Of a stretch of DNA of 54,884 nt, positions 9,679-21,029 are shown piece after piece. This DNA is from Propionibacteriaceae bacterium (lineage in GTDB: Bacteria; Actinomycetota; Actinomycetes; Propionibacteriales; Propionibacteriaceae): positions 1 to 54,884 of the forward strand of contig JAUMWV010000006.1 of the NCBI GenBank assembly GCA_030529455.1. Reading direction: 5' to 3'. The position numbers and the translations under genes are program-made. Within the stretch, counting starts at the first letter, position 1; each line of letters starts with the position of its first letter. The notes beneath the pieces were generated by a model that was not told the origin of the DNA, ran no database searches, and saw only the letters and a program-made list of their open reading frames with translations.

Positions 9679-10551
9679 TCAGCCTATGCCCAGCCTCAGC
9701 CCGTCCCCGTCGCGGTGGGCCAGCCCATCGGCGACCAGGGCATCGGCGCACCTGGACACCTGGTCGCGGTCGGGCCAAGAGATGTCGCAGGCCCGGACGA
9801 GCCGGTCGCTGGCCCGCAGCACGGCCATGATCCGGCCCCGGCACTGCCGGTCGGTGCCCGCCCAGGCCTGCGCCACGCGGGCCGGGCCCTCCCAGGCAGG
9901 CCGCCCGGCGGCCAGCCAGGCGCACTGGGACGCGACCGGGCAGTCGCCACAGCGGGGCGAGCGGGCCAGGCACACCAGCGCGCCCAGTTCCATCACGGCG
10001 ACCGACCACTGCGCGCACTCGCGGTCGTCCTGCGGCAGCCAGGCGCTGGCCCTGGCGCGTTCTCCCGCGGTCTCGGCCGCGGGAGCGAACTCGCTCCCGC
10101 CGTCGAGCCGGGCGAGCACCCGGCGGATGTTGGTGTCGAGCACCAGCGAACGCCGCCCGAAGGCGAAGGCCATGACCGCGGCGGCGGTGTAGCGGCCGAT
10201 GCCAGGCAGCGCCAGTAACGCCTCCTCGTCGTCTGGGACGCGGTTGCCGTGTTCCTCGGCCAGGATGCGGGCCGTTTCGGCGAGCCTCAGGGCGCGGCGC
10301 GGATACCCCAGCCTCCCCCAGGCCCGCAGCACCTCCGCGCTGTCGGCGGCGGCGAGCCCGGCGGGTGTGGGCCAGCGGGCCAGCCACTGCCGCCAGGGTT
10401 CCTCGACGCGCGCCACCGGGGTCTGCTGGCTCATGATCTCGCTGACGAGAATCCCCCACGGCGTGGTGCCGGGCCTGCGCCACGGCAGCGGGCGTTCGTG
10501 GGCGGCGAACCACACGACCACGGCGTGACGCACCCATTCCCTGTCTAGCAT
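9679..10551 (-). CDS. mutY: A/G-specific adenine glycosylase MutY
   Basis: Base-excision repair enzyme removing adenine opposite 8-oxoguanine. The catalytic Glu is in SEIMSQQT (Glu38). The helix-hairpin-helix is LPGIGRYTAAAV (115-126) and the catalytic Asp is in LVLDTNIRRVL (Asp139). A 4Fe-4S cluster site, C-x6-C-x2-C-x5-C, is at Cys194, 201, 204 and 210. At 290 residues it is the short actinobacterial form without the C-terminal NUDIX-like 8-oxoG recognition domain, although a small domain follows the cluster. I chose the ATG at 10551. A GTG 30 nt upstream gives a glycine-rich extension with no family similarity. TAAGGT lies 7 nt before this ATG and could act as ribosome site or -10 box. Confidence 0.92.
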   Translation of the reverse strand: MLDREWVRHAVVVWFAAHERPLPWRRPGTTPWGILVSEIMSQQTPVARVEEPWRQWLARWPTPAGLAAADSAEVLRAWGRLGYPRRALRLAETARILAEEHGNRVPDDEEALLALPGIGRYTAAAVMAFAFGRRSLVLDTNIRRVLARLDGGSEFAPAAETAGERARASAWLPQDDRECAQWSVAVMELGALVCLARSPRCGDCPVASQCAWLAAGRPAWEGPARVAQAWAGTDRQCRGRIMAVLRASDRLVRACDISWPDRDQVSRCADALVADGLAHRDGDGLRLGIG

Positions 10552-10608
10552 CGGCGCCACCTTACCCCAGCCCTCCCCCACCCCCTACCGCGATGAAGCT
10601 TTTTCGCT

Positions 10609-10614
10609 TAGGAT
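10609..10614 (+). promoter_or_regulatory. -10 box TAGGAT before the satD-like gene
   Basis: TAGGAT ends exactly 6 nt before the ATG at 10621, the spacing of leaderless actinobacterial promoters. The AGGA inside it could alternatively serve as a weak ribosome site. Confidence 0.4.
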
Positions 10615-10620
10615 CAAGAA

Positions 10621-11247
10621 ATGAAGTCTTATGACTTATTCCACGGGATCGTGATCAACGCGGATCAGCGCGCGAGCCGTCGCAGCCCCGACCAGGTGCC
10701 CGCGGCGCTGGAACAGCTCGCCGCCTACGAGATGACCCTGCCGTTCGAGCGCACCACGGGGGACGAGATCCAGGGGCTCACCGCTTCCCCCGAGACCGCG
10801 GTGGCCGTGACGCTCCGGCTGGTCCGTTCCGGGGGGTGGCGCATCGGGCTGGGGGTCGGGGCCGTGGAGCTCCCGCTGCCGCCCTCCACCCGCGAGGCCC
10901 GCGGCCCGGCCTACCTGGCGGCCAGGGAGGCTATCGAACGCGCGGGACGGGTCTCCCCTGGGCTCGCCGTCGGTGGGCCCGGCGCCGAGCCAGCCGAGGC
11001 GGCGCTGTGGCTGCTCATCACCCTCGCGGCCCAGCGCTCCCACGCGGGGTGGGAGCTGGCCGACCTGCTCGCGGGCGGGCTGAACCAGGCCGAGGCGGCC
11101 GTCCGGCTCGGCATCTCCGCCTCGGCGGTCAGCCAGCGGGCGGCGCGGGCGCACCTGAGCGAGATCGCCTCGGGGTCCCGGCTGGCCGCGGATCTGCTGA
11201 CCTCGGCGCTGACCCTGTCAGATGCCACCGCTAGGGTGAAGAGGTGA
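10621..11247 (+). CDS. SatD-family protein with C-terminal helix-turn-helix
   Basis: 208 residues. The N-terminal half resembles SatD proteins: a short strand (LFHGIVINADQRASRR) and the hallmark TTGDEIQGL (about residues 46-54), with a segment resembling nucleotide-cyclase-like folds. The C-terminal part (about 150-185) reads as a helix-turn-helix, GGLNQAEAAVRLGISASAVSQRAARAH cut at its conserved core, so DNA binding is plausible. In streptococci the sat genes were described in acid tolerance; the biochemical role is unknown. It overlaps the next gene by 4 nt (GTGA) and is probably co-translated with that membrane protein, the same pairing seen elsewhere for SatD and DUF3307-type proteins. 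Confidence 0.7.
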   Translation: MKSYDLFHGIVINADQRASRRSPDQVPAALEQLAAYEMTLPFERTTGDEIQGLTASPETAVAVTLRLVRSGGWRIGLGVGAVELPLPPSTREARGPAYLAAREAIERAGRVSPGLAVGGPGAEPAEAALWLLITLAAQRSHAGWELADLLAGGLNQAEAAVRLGISASAVSQRAARAHLSEIASGSRLAADLLTSALTLSDATARVKR

Positions 11248-11633
11248 CCTGGTTGGAGCTGGCGTCCGACGCGGCCGTGTTCGGGCTGTGCGGGCTGATC
11301 GCCACGCTGTGCGGCGTGGTCTTCGTCGAGCGCGTGTTCCGGCTGATCGACGCCAAAGGGCCGCACGCCCCCGCGCTCGTCGCGGCGGGCGGGAAGCTGC
11401 GCGGCGGGGCGTGGATCGGCGCCTTGGAGCGGGTTGCCGTCTACGCCTGCCTGGTCTCCGGTTTTCCCGCCGGGATCGCCATGGTCATCGCCATGAAGGG
11501 ACTGGCCCGCTACCCCGAGCTGAAAGTGAGCTCCACCGGGGCGGCCGAGCGATTCATCATCGGCACCTTCCTGAGCATCCTGTTCGCCGCGGCCTGGGCC
11601 GGGATCGCGGTCTGGGTCCGGGGGTTGCTGTGA
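11244..11633 (+). CDS. Membrane protein partner of the SatD-like protein
   Basis: 129 residues with three to four predicted membrane helices: about 8-30 (AVFGLCGLIATLCGVVFVERVF), 60-82 (VAVYACLVSGFPAGIAMVIAM) and 104-128 (FIIGTFLSILFAAAWAGIAVWV). The block GLARYPELK...AERFIIGTFLS resembles the C-terminal part of DUF3307 proteins, which commonly follow satD. The GTG start overlaps the satD stop (GTGA). I infer a two-component module with a DNA- or nucleotide-binding regulator and a membrane partner. No catalytic motif is visible. Confidence 0.65.
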   Translation: MTWLELASDAAVFGLCGLIATLCGVVFVERVFRLIDAKGPHAPALVAAGGKLRGGAWIGALERVAVYACLVSGFPAGIAMVIAMKGLARYPELKVSSTGAAERFIIGTFLSILFAAAWAGIAVWVRGLL

Positions 11634-11778
11634 ACCGGCACCGCCGCTGGCCCAGCCCTGGCCTGCCCACACCGGCGGGCGGTGCCGCCCGTCGCCCCCG
11701 GCACCCAGGGGCCCTCGCCCCCACCATCGACAATCCGACAAACGATCCCGCGCCGGTGCGCGGGCATGGAGGTGTTTC

Positions 11779-13200
11779 ATGATCTGGCGTCACGTCCGGC
11801 TGCTCGGTTCCGCGAACGTGGTCGAGATCAGGATCGCCGACGGCAAGATCGCGGCGATCACCCCGGTGACCGCGTCCAGCGATACCGAGGTGATCGATTT
11901 CGACGGCCGGGTCGTGATCCCCGGGCTGTGGGACTCCCACGTGCACTTCGACACCTTCGCCGCGCTGTCCGCCGGGATCGACCTGTCCGGGGCCGCCAAC
12001 GCCGAACAGGCCGCGGCGCTCATCGCCGCCGCCCCGTGGCCCGAAGACGGGCTGATCCTCGGCCATGGTTTCCGCTGCGCCCAGTGGCCCGAGCCGCCCT
12101 CGGCGAGGGTGTTGGACGAGATCAGCGCCCAGCGGCCGATCGTCGCGCTCAGCGGAGACCTGCACGGTGCGTGGCTGAACAGCGCGGCGCTGGCCCGCTA
12201 CGGGCTCGCGCCCGGCCACCCCGGCCACCTGCTGGAGCACGAGGCCTTCTCGGTGGGTCAGCGCGCGCTGGCGGAGTTCGTCAGCCACCCGGGCGCGCTG
12301 GAGGAGGCGGTCAGGGCGGTGACCGCCCGGGGCGTCGTCGGCGTCATCGACTACGAGATGAACTGGAAGACCGATCGCTGGCTGGAGCGTATGGGCGCGG
12401 GATTCGACGCCCTCCGGGTGGTCTCAGCCACCCAACTCGACGACCTGGACCGGCTGATCGAGACCGGGTGGCGCACGGGAGACCGGCTGCACGAGCTGCT
12501 CACGGTGGGCTCGCTCAAGATCTTCGGGGACGGGTCGATCAACTCCCGGACGGCGTGGTGCCACGACGACTACGCCGACGAGCCCGGCTGGCGCGGGGTG
12601 CCCAACATCGAGTCGGCAGTGCTCGGCGAGGTGCTGTCCAGGGCCCAGGCCCACGGCATCCACGCCGCCGTCCACGCGATCGGCGACCGCGCCGTCGCGA
12701 TGGTGCTGGACGCCTTCGCGGCGACCGGTGCCCGCGGCAGCGTCGAACACGCCCAGCTGGTCTCGGCCGAGGACCTGCCCCGCTTCGCCGCCCTGGGCGT
12801 CACCGCCAGCATCCAGCCCACGCACCTGATCGACGACTGGGCGGTCGCCGACCAGCTGTGGGCCGGTCGGACCACCCGGGCGTTCCCGCTCGCCAGCCTG
12901 ATCGAGGCGGGCGCCCAGGTGAGGTTTGGGTCCGACGCCCCGGTCTCCCCCCTCGACCCGTGGCACAGCATCTCGGTCGCCGCGCACCGCGTCGTCGGCG
13001 GCCGGGCCTGGCATGCCGAGCAGGCGATCGGGGTCCCGGCGGCCATCGCCTGTTCCACCCGCACCGAGGTGAAACCCGGCGAGCTGGCCGACCTGGTGGT
13101 CCTGGACGCCGACCCGCTCACCGCGACGCCGGATCAGCTGTCGAGCCTTCCCGTCGCGGCGACCGCGCTGGCTGGGCGGTTCACCCACCGGTCCTGGTGA
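11779..13200 (+). CDS. Amidohydrolase family 3 metal-dependent hydrolase (YtcJ-like)
   Basis: 473 residues of the composite-barrel amidohydrolase superfamily. The metal-binding HxH is in LWDSHVHFD (about 56-64). Later ligands are in HAAVHAIGDRA, VEHAQLV and FGSDAPVSPLDPW, the last supplying the catalytic Asp. FGDGSINSRTAW is typical of the YtcJ/AMDHD group, where a carboxylated Lys may be replaced by Glu or Asp. The end returns to the small beta-sandwich (GELADLVVLDADPLT). The ATG is preceded by GGAGG. The substrate is unknown; relatives hydrolyse amides, N-acyl groups or cyclic ureides. Confidence 0.88.
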   Translation: MIWRHVRLLGSANVVEIRIADGKIAAITPVTASSDTEVIDFDGRVVIPGLWDSHVHFDTFAALSAGIDLSGAANAEQAAALIAAAPWPEDGLILGHGFRCAQWPEPPSARVLDEISAQRPIVALSGDLHGAWLNSAALARYGLAPGHPGHLLEHEAFSVGQRALAEFVSHPGALEEAVRAVTARGVVGVIDYEMNWKTDRWLERMGAGFDALRVVSATQLDDLDRLIETGWRTGDRLHELLTVGSLKIFGDGSINSRTAWCHDDYADEPGWRGVPNIESAVLGEVLSRAQAHGIHAAVHAIGDRAVAMVLDAFAATGARGSVEHAQLVSAEDLPRFAALGVTASIQPTHLIDDWAVADQLWAGRTTRAFPLASLIEAGAQVRFGSDAPVSPLDPWHSISVAAHRVVGGRAWHAEQAIGVPAAIACSTRTEVKPGELADLVVLDADPLTATPDQLSSLPVAATALAGRFTHRSW

Positions 13201-13332
13201 GCGGTCCCGGCCTGCCGGGAGGCGTCCGCTTAGCCGCTACCCCGGCCGGTCTCGCGGGAGGTCCTCGGTGAAAGGCCTGCGCGTCCGGGCGCGGCGAACT
13301 AGGCTGTTACCCGGCGAGAGGAAGCCCGACAG

Positions 13333-14106
13333 ATGCATGATGCTGACATCCTGGTCAACCGCGACGGAGCCGTGGCCACCGTCACGATGGACCGCCCGCA
13401 CAAACTCAATTCGCTGACTCCCGAGATGTATGAACTCCTCATCGCGGCGTTTCAGCAGCTGGCCGAGGACGACTCGATCCGGGTCGTAATCCTCACGGGT
13501 GCTGGCCGCTCGTTCTGCGCGGGCTCCGACATCTCGGCCCTCACCGAGTTGCACCACAGCCACCTCCCGGTCCGGGCCGAGCAGACGATCGCCGATTTCC
13601 CCAAACCGGTGATCGCGGCGATCCGCGGCGACTGCCTCGGCGGGGGCTGCCAGCTGGCCACGGCCGCCGACATCCGGCTCGCCGCCGACGATTCCCACTT
13701 TGGGGTGCCTCCGGCCAAGCTCGGCATCGTCTACCCGCTGTCGGCGACCCGGCGCCTGATCTCGCTGATCGGCCCGGCTGGGACGAAATACCTCATCTAC
13801 ACGGGGGACCGGATCAACGCCACCAGGGCGCTGCACCTCGGCCTGGTGGACGAGCTCATCATGCCGGGCCTGCTCGTCGAGCGCGCCCACCAGCTCGCGC
13901 TGACCATCGCGAGCCGGTCCCAGCTCACGCTTCAGGCCACCAAGGAGATCGTGGACGCCCACACCGACGACACGCTGACTGAGGAACTCGTCGCGGGTTG
14001 GGTGCGCGAGGCCGCCTGTGGACCCGACTTGCCGGAGGGCATGGCGGCCTTCGCCGCCCGCCGCCCGCCGGTGTTCACCTGGACCCAGCCCACCTCGGCA
14101 ACGTGA
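13333..14106 (+). CDS. Enoyl-CoA hydratase/isomerase superfamily protein with altered catalytic residues
   Basis: A crotonase-fold protein of 257 residues. The oxyanion-hole motifs are present: SFCAGSDISAL (60-70) and the glycine turn LGGGCQLATAAD (102-113). Classical hydratases use two glutamates. The position of the first is Gln107 here (GGGCQLA), and the second is Pro127 in FGVPPAKLGIVYP, so ordinary hydration of enoyl-CoA is unlikely. The PAKLG-x-VY sequence recalls the group that includes methylmalonyl-CoA decarboxylase, a tempting thought in a propionate-producing lineage, but that is inference. It has a GAGAGGAAG ribosome site and ends 10 bp from the convergent yciO gene. Confidence 0.85.
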   Translation: MHDADILVNRDGAVATVTMDRPHKLNSLTPEMYELLIAAFQQLAEDDSIRVVILTGAGRSFCAGSDISALTELHHSHLPVRAEQTIADFPKPVIAAIRGDCLGGGCQLATAADIRLAADDSHFGVPPAKLGIVYPLSATRRLISLIGPAGTKYLIYTGDRINATRALHLGLVDELIMPGLLVERAHQLALTIASRSQLTLQATKEIVDAHTDDTLTEELVAGWVREAACGPDLPEGMAAFAARRPPVFTWTQPTSAT

Positions 14107-14116
14107 ACCGGCCGCC

Positions 14117-14737
14117 TCACTCGAAGGGGCTCGGGTCCCCCGCCCCGTAGCGGACCACCACCGGTTCGCCGCTGCTGAAGTCGACCACCGTCGTGACCTG
14201 GTGGCCGGCATCCCCGGAGTCCAGCACCGCGTCGACCTCGTGGTCGAGTTCGTCCTTGATCGTCCACCCGTCCGTGAGCGGATCTTCGTGGCCGGGCAGC
14301 AGCAGCGTCGAGGACAGCATCGGGGTTCCCAGCTCGGCGAGCAGGGCCTGAGCGGTGACATTGTGCGGAATGCGCACCCCGACTGTCCGTTTCTTCGGCT
14401 GCAGCATCGCGCGCGGCAGTTCGCGGGTCGCCCGCAGGATGAAGGTGTACTGCCCCGGAGTCGCTGCCTTGATCGCGCGGAACTCCCAATTGTCCATCAT
14501 CACGTAGGCGCCCAACTGGGCGAACTCGGCCACCATCAGGGTGAAATGGTGCCGGTCGTCGAGCTGACGAATCCGGCGAATCCGCTGCTGGCCAGCGCCG
14601 TTGCCGACGCTGCAGCCAAAGGCGAAGCTGGAGTCCGTCGGGTAGGCGACCAGGCCACCGGCCCGGATGATCTCGGCGACCTGCGAGATCGACCGCGGCT
14701 GCGGGTTATCTGGGTTCACGTCGAAGTACCTGGCCAT
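14117..14737 (-). CDS. yciO: YciO-type Sua5/YrdC-domain protein
   Basis: 206 residues, the same length as E. coli YciO and similar along its whole length from the start (YFDVNPDNPQPRSISQ) through YPTDSSFAFGC, the IRRIRQLDDRHHFTLM block, ATPGQYTFILRATRELPR and GVRIPHN to the end VVVRYGAGDPSPFE. The Sua5/YrdC fold makes threonylcarbamoyl-AMP for tRNA t6A. YciO paralogues bind RNA and have weak or no such activity in E. coli, so the role is open. A -10-like box TAGAAT lies 6 nt before the ATG. Confidence 0.9.
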   Translation of the reverse strand: MARYFDVNPDNPQPRSISQVAEIIRAGGLVAYPTDSSFAFGCSVGNGAGQQRIRRIRQLDDRHHFTLMVAEFAQLGAYVMMDNWEFRAIKAATPGQYTFILRATRELPRAMLQPKKRTVGVRIPHNVTAQALLAELGTPMLSSTLLLPGHEDPLTDGWTIKDELDHEVDAVLDSGDAGHQVTTVVDFSSGEPVVVRYGAGDPSPFE

Positions 14738-14743
14738 GGGCCG

Positions 14744-14749
14744 ATTCTA
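14744..14749 (-). promoter_or_regulatory. -10 box TAGAAT before yciO
   Basis: TAGAAT on the minus strand, then 6 nt, then the ATG at 14737. No Shine-Dalgarno sequence is present, so a leaderless transcript is likely. Confidence 0.5.
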
Positions 14750-14822
14750 GGCCCGGGGCGGGTGCCACCGGCGCGGTGTTTTCCCTTAGGCTTGGGTCAG
14801 TACCAAACCGAAAGGAAAATCC

Positions 14823-16043
14823 ATGGTCAAAAAGGTGGCCCTGCTCACCGCTGGCGGTTTCGCGCCCTGCCTGTCGTCCGCCATCGGCGGCCTGATCCAG
14901 CGCTACACCGAGCTGGCTCCCGAGGTCGAGATCATCGCCTACCGGCACGGCTACCAGGGCCTGCTCTCCGGCGACTACCTCACGGTCACCGACGCCGTCC
15001 GGGAGAAGGCCCACCTGCTGCACCTCTTCGGCGGATCGCCAGTCGGTAACTCCCGGGTCAAACTCACCAACGTCAAGGACCTCGTCAAGCGCGGCCTGGT
15101 GGCCGAGGGCGCCGATCCGCTCAAGGTCGCGGCCGACCGGCTCGTCGCCGACGGCGTGGATGTGCTGCACACCATCGGCGGTGACGACACCAATACCACC
15201 GCGGCCGATCTGGCGGCCTTCCTCGCCAAGCACGACTACCCGCTGACCGTGGTCGGGCTGCCCAAGACCATCGACAACGACGTCATCCCGATCCGGCAGT
15301 CGCTCGGCGCCTGGACCGCCGCCGAACAGGGCGCGATCTTCGCCAAGAACATCGTGGCCGAACACAATTCGGGTTCCCGCATGCTCATCATCCACGAGGT
15401 CATGGGACGCCACTGCGGCTGGCTGACCGCGGCCACCGCCCAGAAGTACCGCGAGTGGCTCGACACCCAGGAGTGGCTGCCCGAGATCGGGCTCAGCCGG
15501 GAGGCCTGGGAGGTGCACGCGGTGTTCGTGCCCGAGGCCGTCATCGACATTGAGAAGGAGTCCGCTCGCCTGCGCGAGGTCATGGACCGGGTGGGCAACG
15601 TGACGATCTTCCTGTCCGAGGGCGCTGGCCTGGACTCGATCGTCGCCGAGATGGAGCGCGCCGGGGAGAAGGTGCCCCGCGACCCGTTCGGCCACGTCAA
15701 GCTCGACAAGGTCAACCCCGGCGCCTGGTTCGCCCGCCAGTTCGCGAAGATGCTGGATGCCGAGAAGGTCATGGTCCAGAAGTCGGGTTACTTCTCCCGT
15801 TCCGCCGCCGCCAACGACGCCGACCTGGCGCTCATCAAGCAGTGCACCGACCTCGCGGTGGACTGCGCGCTGCGCGGCGAGCCGGGCGTCGTCGGCCACG
15901 ACGAGGAGAACGGCGACGTGCTGGCCTCGATCGCTTTCGACCGGATCAAGGGCGGCAAGCCCTTCGACATCACCCAGCAGTGGTACCTCGACATGGTGTC
16001 GGCCATCGGCCAGGACGCACCGGTCCCGGCTGAGGCCCACTGA
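14823..16043 (+). CDS. pfp: Pyrophosphate--fructose 6-phosphate 1-phosphotransferase
   Basis: Reversible PPi-dependent phosphofructokinase used in propionibacterial glycolysis and gluconeogenesis. At 406 residues it resembles the P. freudenreichii enzyme closely along its length: start VKKVALLTAGGFAPCLSSAI, FGGSPVGNSRVKLTNVKDLV and HTIGGDDTNTTAADLA. The donor determinants are both of PPi type, Asp122 in GGDDT and Lys148 in [21 protein letters not shown] and QKSGYFSRSA contribute to the fructose 6-phosphate site. The ATG has AAAGGAAAAT upstream. It is monocistronic, divergent from yciO and closed by a hairpin. It is the best taxonomic marker in the window. Confidence 0.96.
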   Translation: MVKKVALLTAGGFAPCLSSAIGGLIQRYTELAPEVEIIAYRHGYQGLLSGDYLTVTDAVREKAHLLHLFGGSPVGNSRVKLTNVKDLVKRGLVAEGADPLKVAADRLVADGVDVLHTIGGDDTNTTAADLAAFLAKHDYPLTVVGLPKTIDNDVIPIRQSLGAWTAAEQGAIFAKNIVAEHNSGSRMLIIHEVMGRHCGWLTAATAQKYREWLDTQEWLPEIGLSREAWEVHAVFVPEAVIDIEKESARLREVMDRVGNVTIFLSEGAGLDSIVAEMERAGEKVPRDPFGHVKLDKVNPGAWFARQFAKMLDAEKVMVQKSGYFSRSAAANDADLALIKQCTDLAVDCALRGEPGVVGHDEENGDVLASIAFDRIKGGKPFDITQQWYLDMVSAIGQDAPVPAEAH

Positions 16044-16057
16044 TCCTAGGGCGGGTG

Positions 16058-16084
16058 TGCGGCGGTCCCGTTGGGGCCGCCGCA
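16058..16084 (+). terminator. Hairpin terminator after pfp
   Basis: An 11-bp stem (arms 16058-16068 and 16074-16084, one G-U pair) with a 5-nt loop, starting 14 bp after the pfp stop. No long U-tract follows. Confidence 0.6.
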
Positions 16085-16299
16085 TCGCGTTTCGGGGCCT
16101 TGACCGCCAGGGGTACTCGGGGCCCCAGGCTTGCCCGGGGTAGGTCGAGACGACCGTTCCACCCTGGGGACGCCTCAGGCATGCCGAACTATCTCCGCGT
16201 CCGGCCCCGATCACCGCGGAACGTTGTCCGAAGCTCCCGGCAGGCTGGGCACCTCTCAATGGGCTCACCGGCACCCGCGAGGGGTGCCCGCGACGGGCG

Positions 16300-17447
16300 C
16301 TAGCGTCTCCGCCCGCGGCGGAACATTCCCCGGGTCAGCGCCGCGACCAGTGCCCCCAGCCCGGCCCCGGTGAGGGCACCGAGGCCGTAGCCGATGCCCG
16401 TCCCGATGCGCACGCCGCGGGCCGCCACGTCCTGGGGGATGTACACGTTCGGGTCGGGCGTGGGGTGCGAGCCTGGTTCGTCCGGGGAGTAGAGCCGCCC
16501 CGTGGCGCGGTCCGGCCAGGGCCCGAGCCGAAGCTCCGGGGTATCGTGCGGGTCTAGGGCCGGGTCGGCGGCGGGCTCGCTCACTTCGGCTGTGCCGATC
16601 CAGGCCGCGGCCAGCATCGTGATGGTCGCATACAGGTTGAAGAACAGCATCATGATGATGACCGGCCCGAAGACCGCGGCCGACACGTTGCCGGAGAACA
16701 GGTTCGCCACGAGACCGGCGAAGGACTGCAGCAGGGTCAGCCCGATGCCGGCCGCCAGCGAACCGAGCAGCAGGTGGCGCCGTGCGACCCGCTGGCCGGG
16801 GAGCACCCGGAACAGGAACCAGAACAGCCCGGTGCTGCACGCCGTCGTGACGAGCAGGCCAAGGAGACCCAACAGCAGGCCCATGCCCGGTACGTCGGAC
16901 AGCCCGAGCCAGCCCAACAGGTCCGAGTTGAACCACGTCGCCCCGGTCGAGATCACGATGCTGACGAAAGTGGCCAGCAGGAAGGCCAGCAACACCCCGA
17001 GGTTCGCGACGAACTCGGCGATCGGGTTGCGCGTGGGCGCGTCGGTAGCCGGGTCGTCCAGCCACATCGCCTGGACCGCGCTGCGGAGGTTGCCGACCCA
17101 CGTGGTCCCGCTCCACATGCCCAGGGCGACGACCGCGACGACGACCTCGATGCTCGCCCAGTTCGACAACGCCTTGTCGATCATCGGCGACACGGCCCCG
17201 GCGATCTCTCCCCCACCCAGGGCACCCAGCACCGCGGCCTTCAGCTCGTCCAGCAGGTCGCTCAGGAACACCGTCACGACGAAGCCGAACGCCGCGAAGA
17301 AGAACATCAGCAGTGGGACCAGCGACAGCACCGAGAAATAGGTGATCGCCGCCGCGAGCAGGCTGCCGTTGCGTTCGGTGTAGCGACCGATGGCACGCTG
17401 CAGGTGCTGTACCGCTGGGTGGGCGAGAAAAGTCTGAATGCGTTCTT

Positions 17448-17451
<4 letters not shown>
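16300..17451 (-). CDS. YihY/BrkB-family membrane protein
   Basis: 383 residues, a YihY/virulence-factor BrkB family integral membrane protein (older RNase BN label is wrong for this family). Six hydrophobic helices can be read between about residues 30 and 280, including [27 protein letters not shown] shortened at its core, the [12 protein letters not shown] helix and [25 protein letters not shown] Pro/Asp-rich cytosolic stretch (about 285-340) follows, then a last glycine-rich helix (340-370) and an Arg tail. The ATG overlaps the gcvP stop (ATGA), so it is coupled to gcvP at the end of the operon. Function in the family is unproven; transport is suspected. Confidence 0.85.
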
Positions 17452-20291
<2,840 letters not shown>

Positions 20292-20314
20292 CGTTCGATC
20301 CTAGCCCACCCCGA

Positions 20315-20869
20315 CTAGCCGACGGCCCGCTGACGGCGCCGTTCGGCGAGTTCATCGACCGCTGGGGTCTGCCTGGACGGCTTCTCGGTCGGCAGTTGCA
20401 GCAGCTCCCCTTCGAGGTCGCGCCACACGCCGCCCAGGGCGATGAGGAACATCCCTTGCCCACCCTTGCTCAGGTCGTAGATCTCGTTGCCGTTGGTGCA
20501 TTCGTAGACCGAGACCCCGTCGCTCAGCAGCGTGATCTCGGTGAGGTCTTCCACCCCCCGCTCCCGCAGATGGTTGATCGCGAGCCGGATCTGCTGCAGC
20601 GAGATCCCAATCCCGAGGAGCCGCTTGACGACCCGCAACAGCAACACGTCCCGGAACGAGTACAGCCGCTGCGTGCCCGATCCCCCGGCCGCCCTGATCT
20701 CCGGGACGACCAGCCCGGTGCGCGCCCAGTAGTCCAGCTGCCGGTAGGTGATACCCGCGACGCGCTGCGCGACCGGCCCACGAAATCCCTGATCGGTCGG
20801 GACCGGGGAGTAGTCGCCTTCGATGAGCAGGCCCTGCAACGGGGCTGCGTCAAAGCTGGACGTCGCCAT
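20315..20869 (-). CDS. MerR-family regulator, Rv1830-like
   Basis: 184 residues. The MerR winged helix-turn-helix begins unusually late, at about residue 32 (VAQRVAGITYRQLDYWARTGLV), followed by the wing (RLYSFRDVLLLRVVKRLLGIGISLQQI). The C-terminal part is a small domain, not a metal-binding loop, as in mycobacterial Rv1830. The order ftsR / DUF151 / merR / gcvP matches Rv1828-Rv1832 from memory. Targets are unknown. The ATG has GAGGACTTC upstream. Confidence 0.85.
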   Translation of the reverse strand: MATSSFDAAPLQGLLIEGDYSPVPTDQGFRGPVAQRVAGITYRQLDYWARTGLVVPEIRAAGGSGTQRLYSFRDVLLLRVVKRLLGIGISLQQIRLAINHLRERGVEDLTEITLLSDGVSVYECTNGNEIYDLSKGGQGMFLIALGGVWRDLEGELLQLPTEKPSRQTPAVDELAERRRQRAVG

Positions 20870-20940
20870 GAAGTCCTCGTTTCAGTCGTTATCCGGGTGA
20901 GCGGAGCTGGGTCCGGGTGCAGTCGCCACGCTAATCCGGT

Positions 20941-20986
20941 GCGGCGAAAGCGGGCAACGACACGCCCAGCCCGCCGCCGGTTTTTT
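20941..20986 (+). terminator. Rho-independent terminator pointing opposite to all nearby genes
   Basis: Arms 20941-20955 and 20969-20979 form an 11-bp GC-rich stem with an AAA bulge and a 13-nt loop, followed directly by TTTTTT at 20981-20986 on the plus strand. Neighbouring genes are all on the minus strand. It lies between the merR and DUF151 genes. Confidence 0.5.
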
Positions 20987-21029
20987 CAGCAGGGATGGCT
21001 CCGAGACGGCAGGGAAATCCCCCACATCA

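Noticed and set aside
11634..11778. Possible small gene between the SatD partner and the amidohydrolase gene
   Set aside because: No frame with a ribosome site and plausible composition; treated as intergenic.
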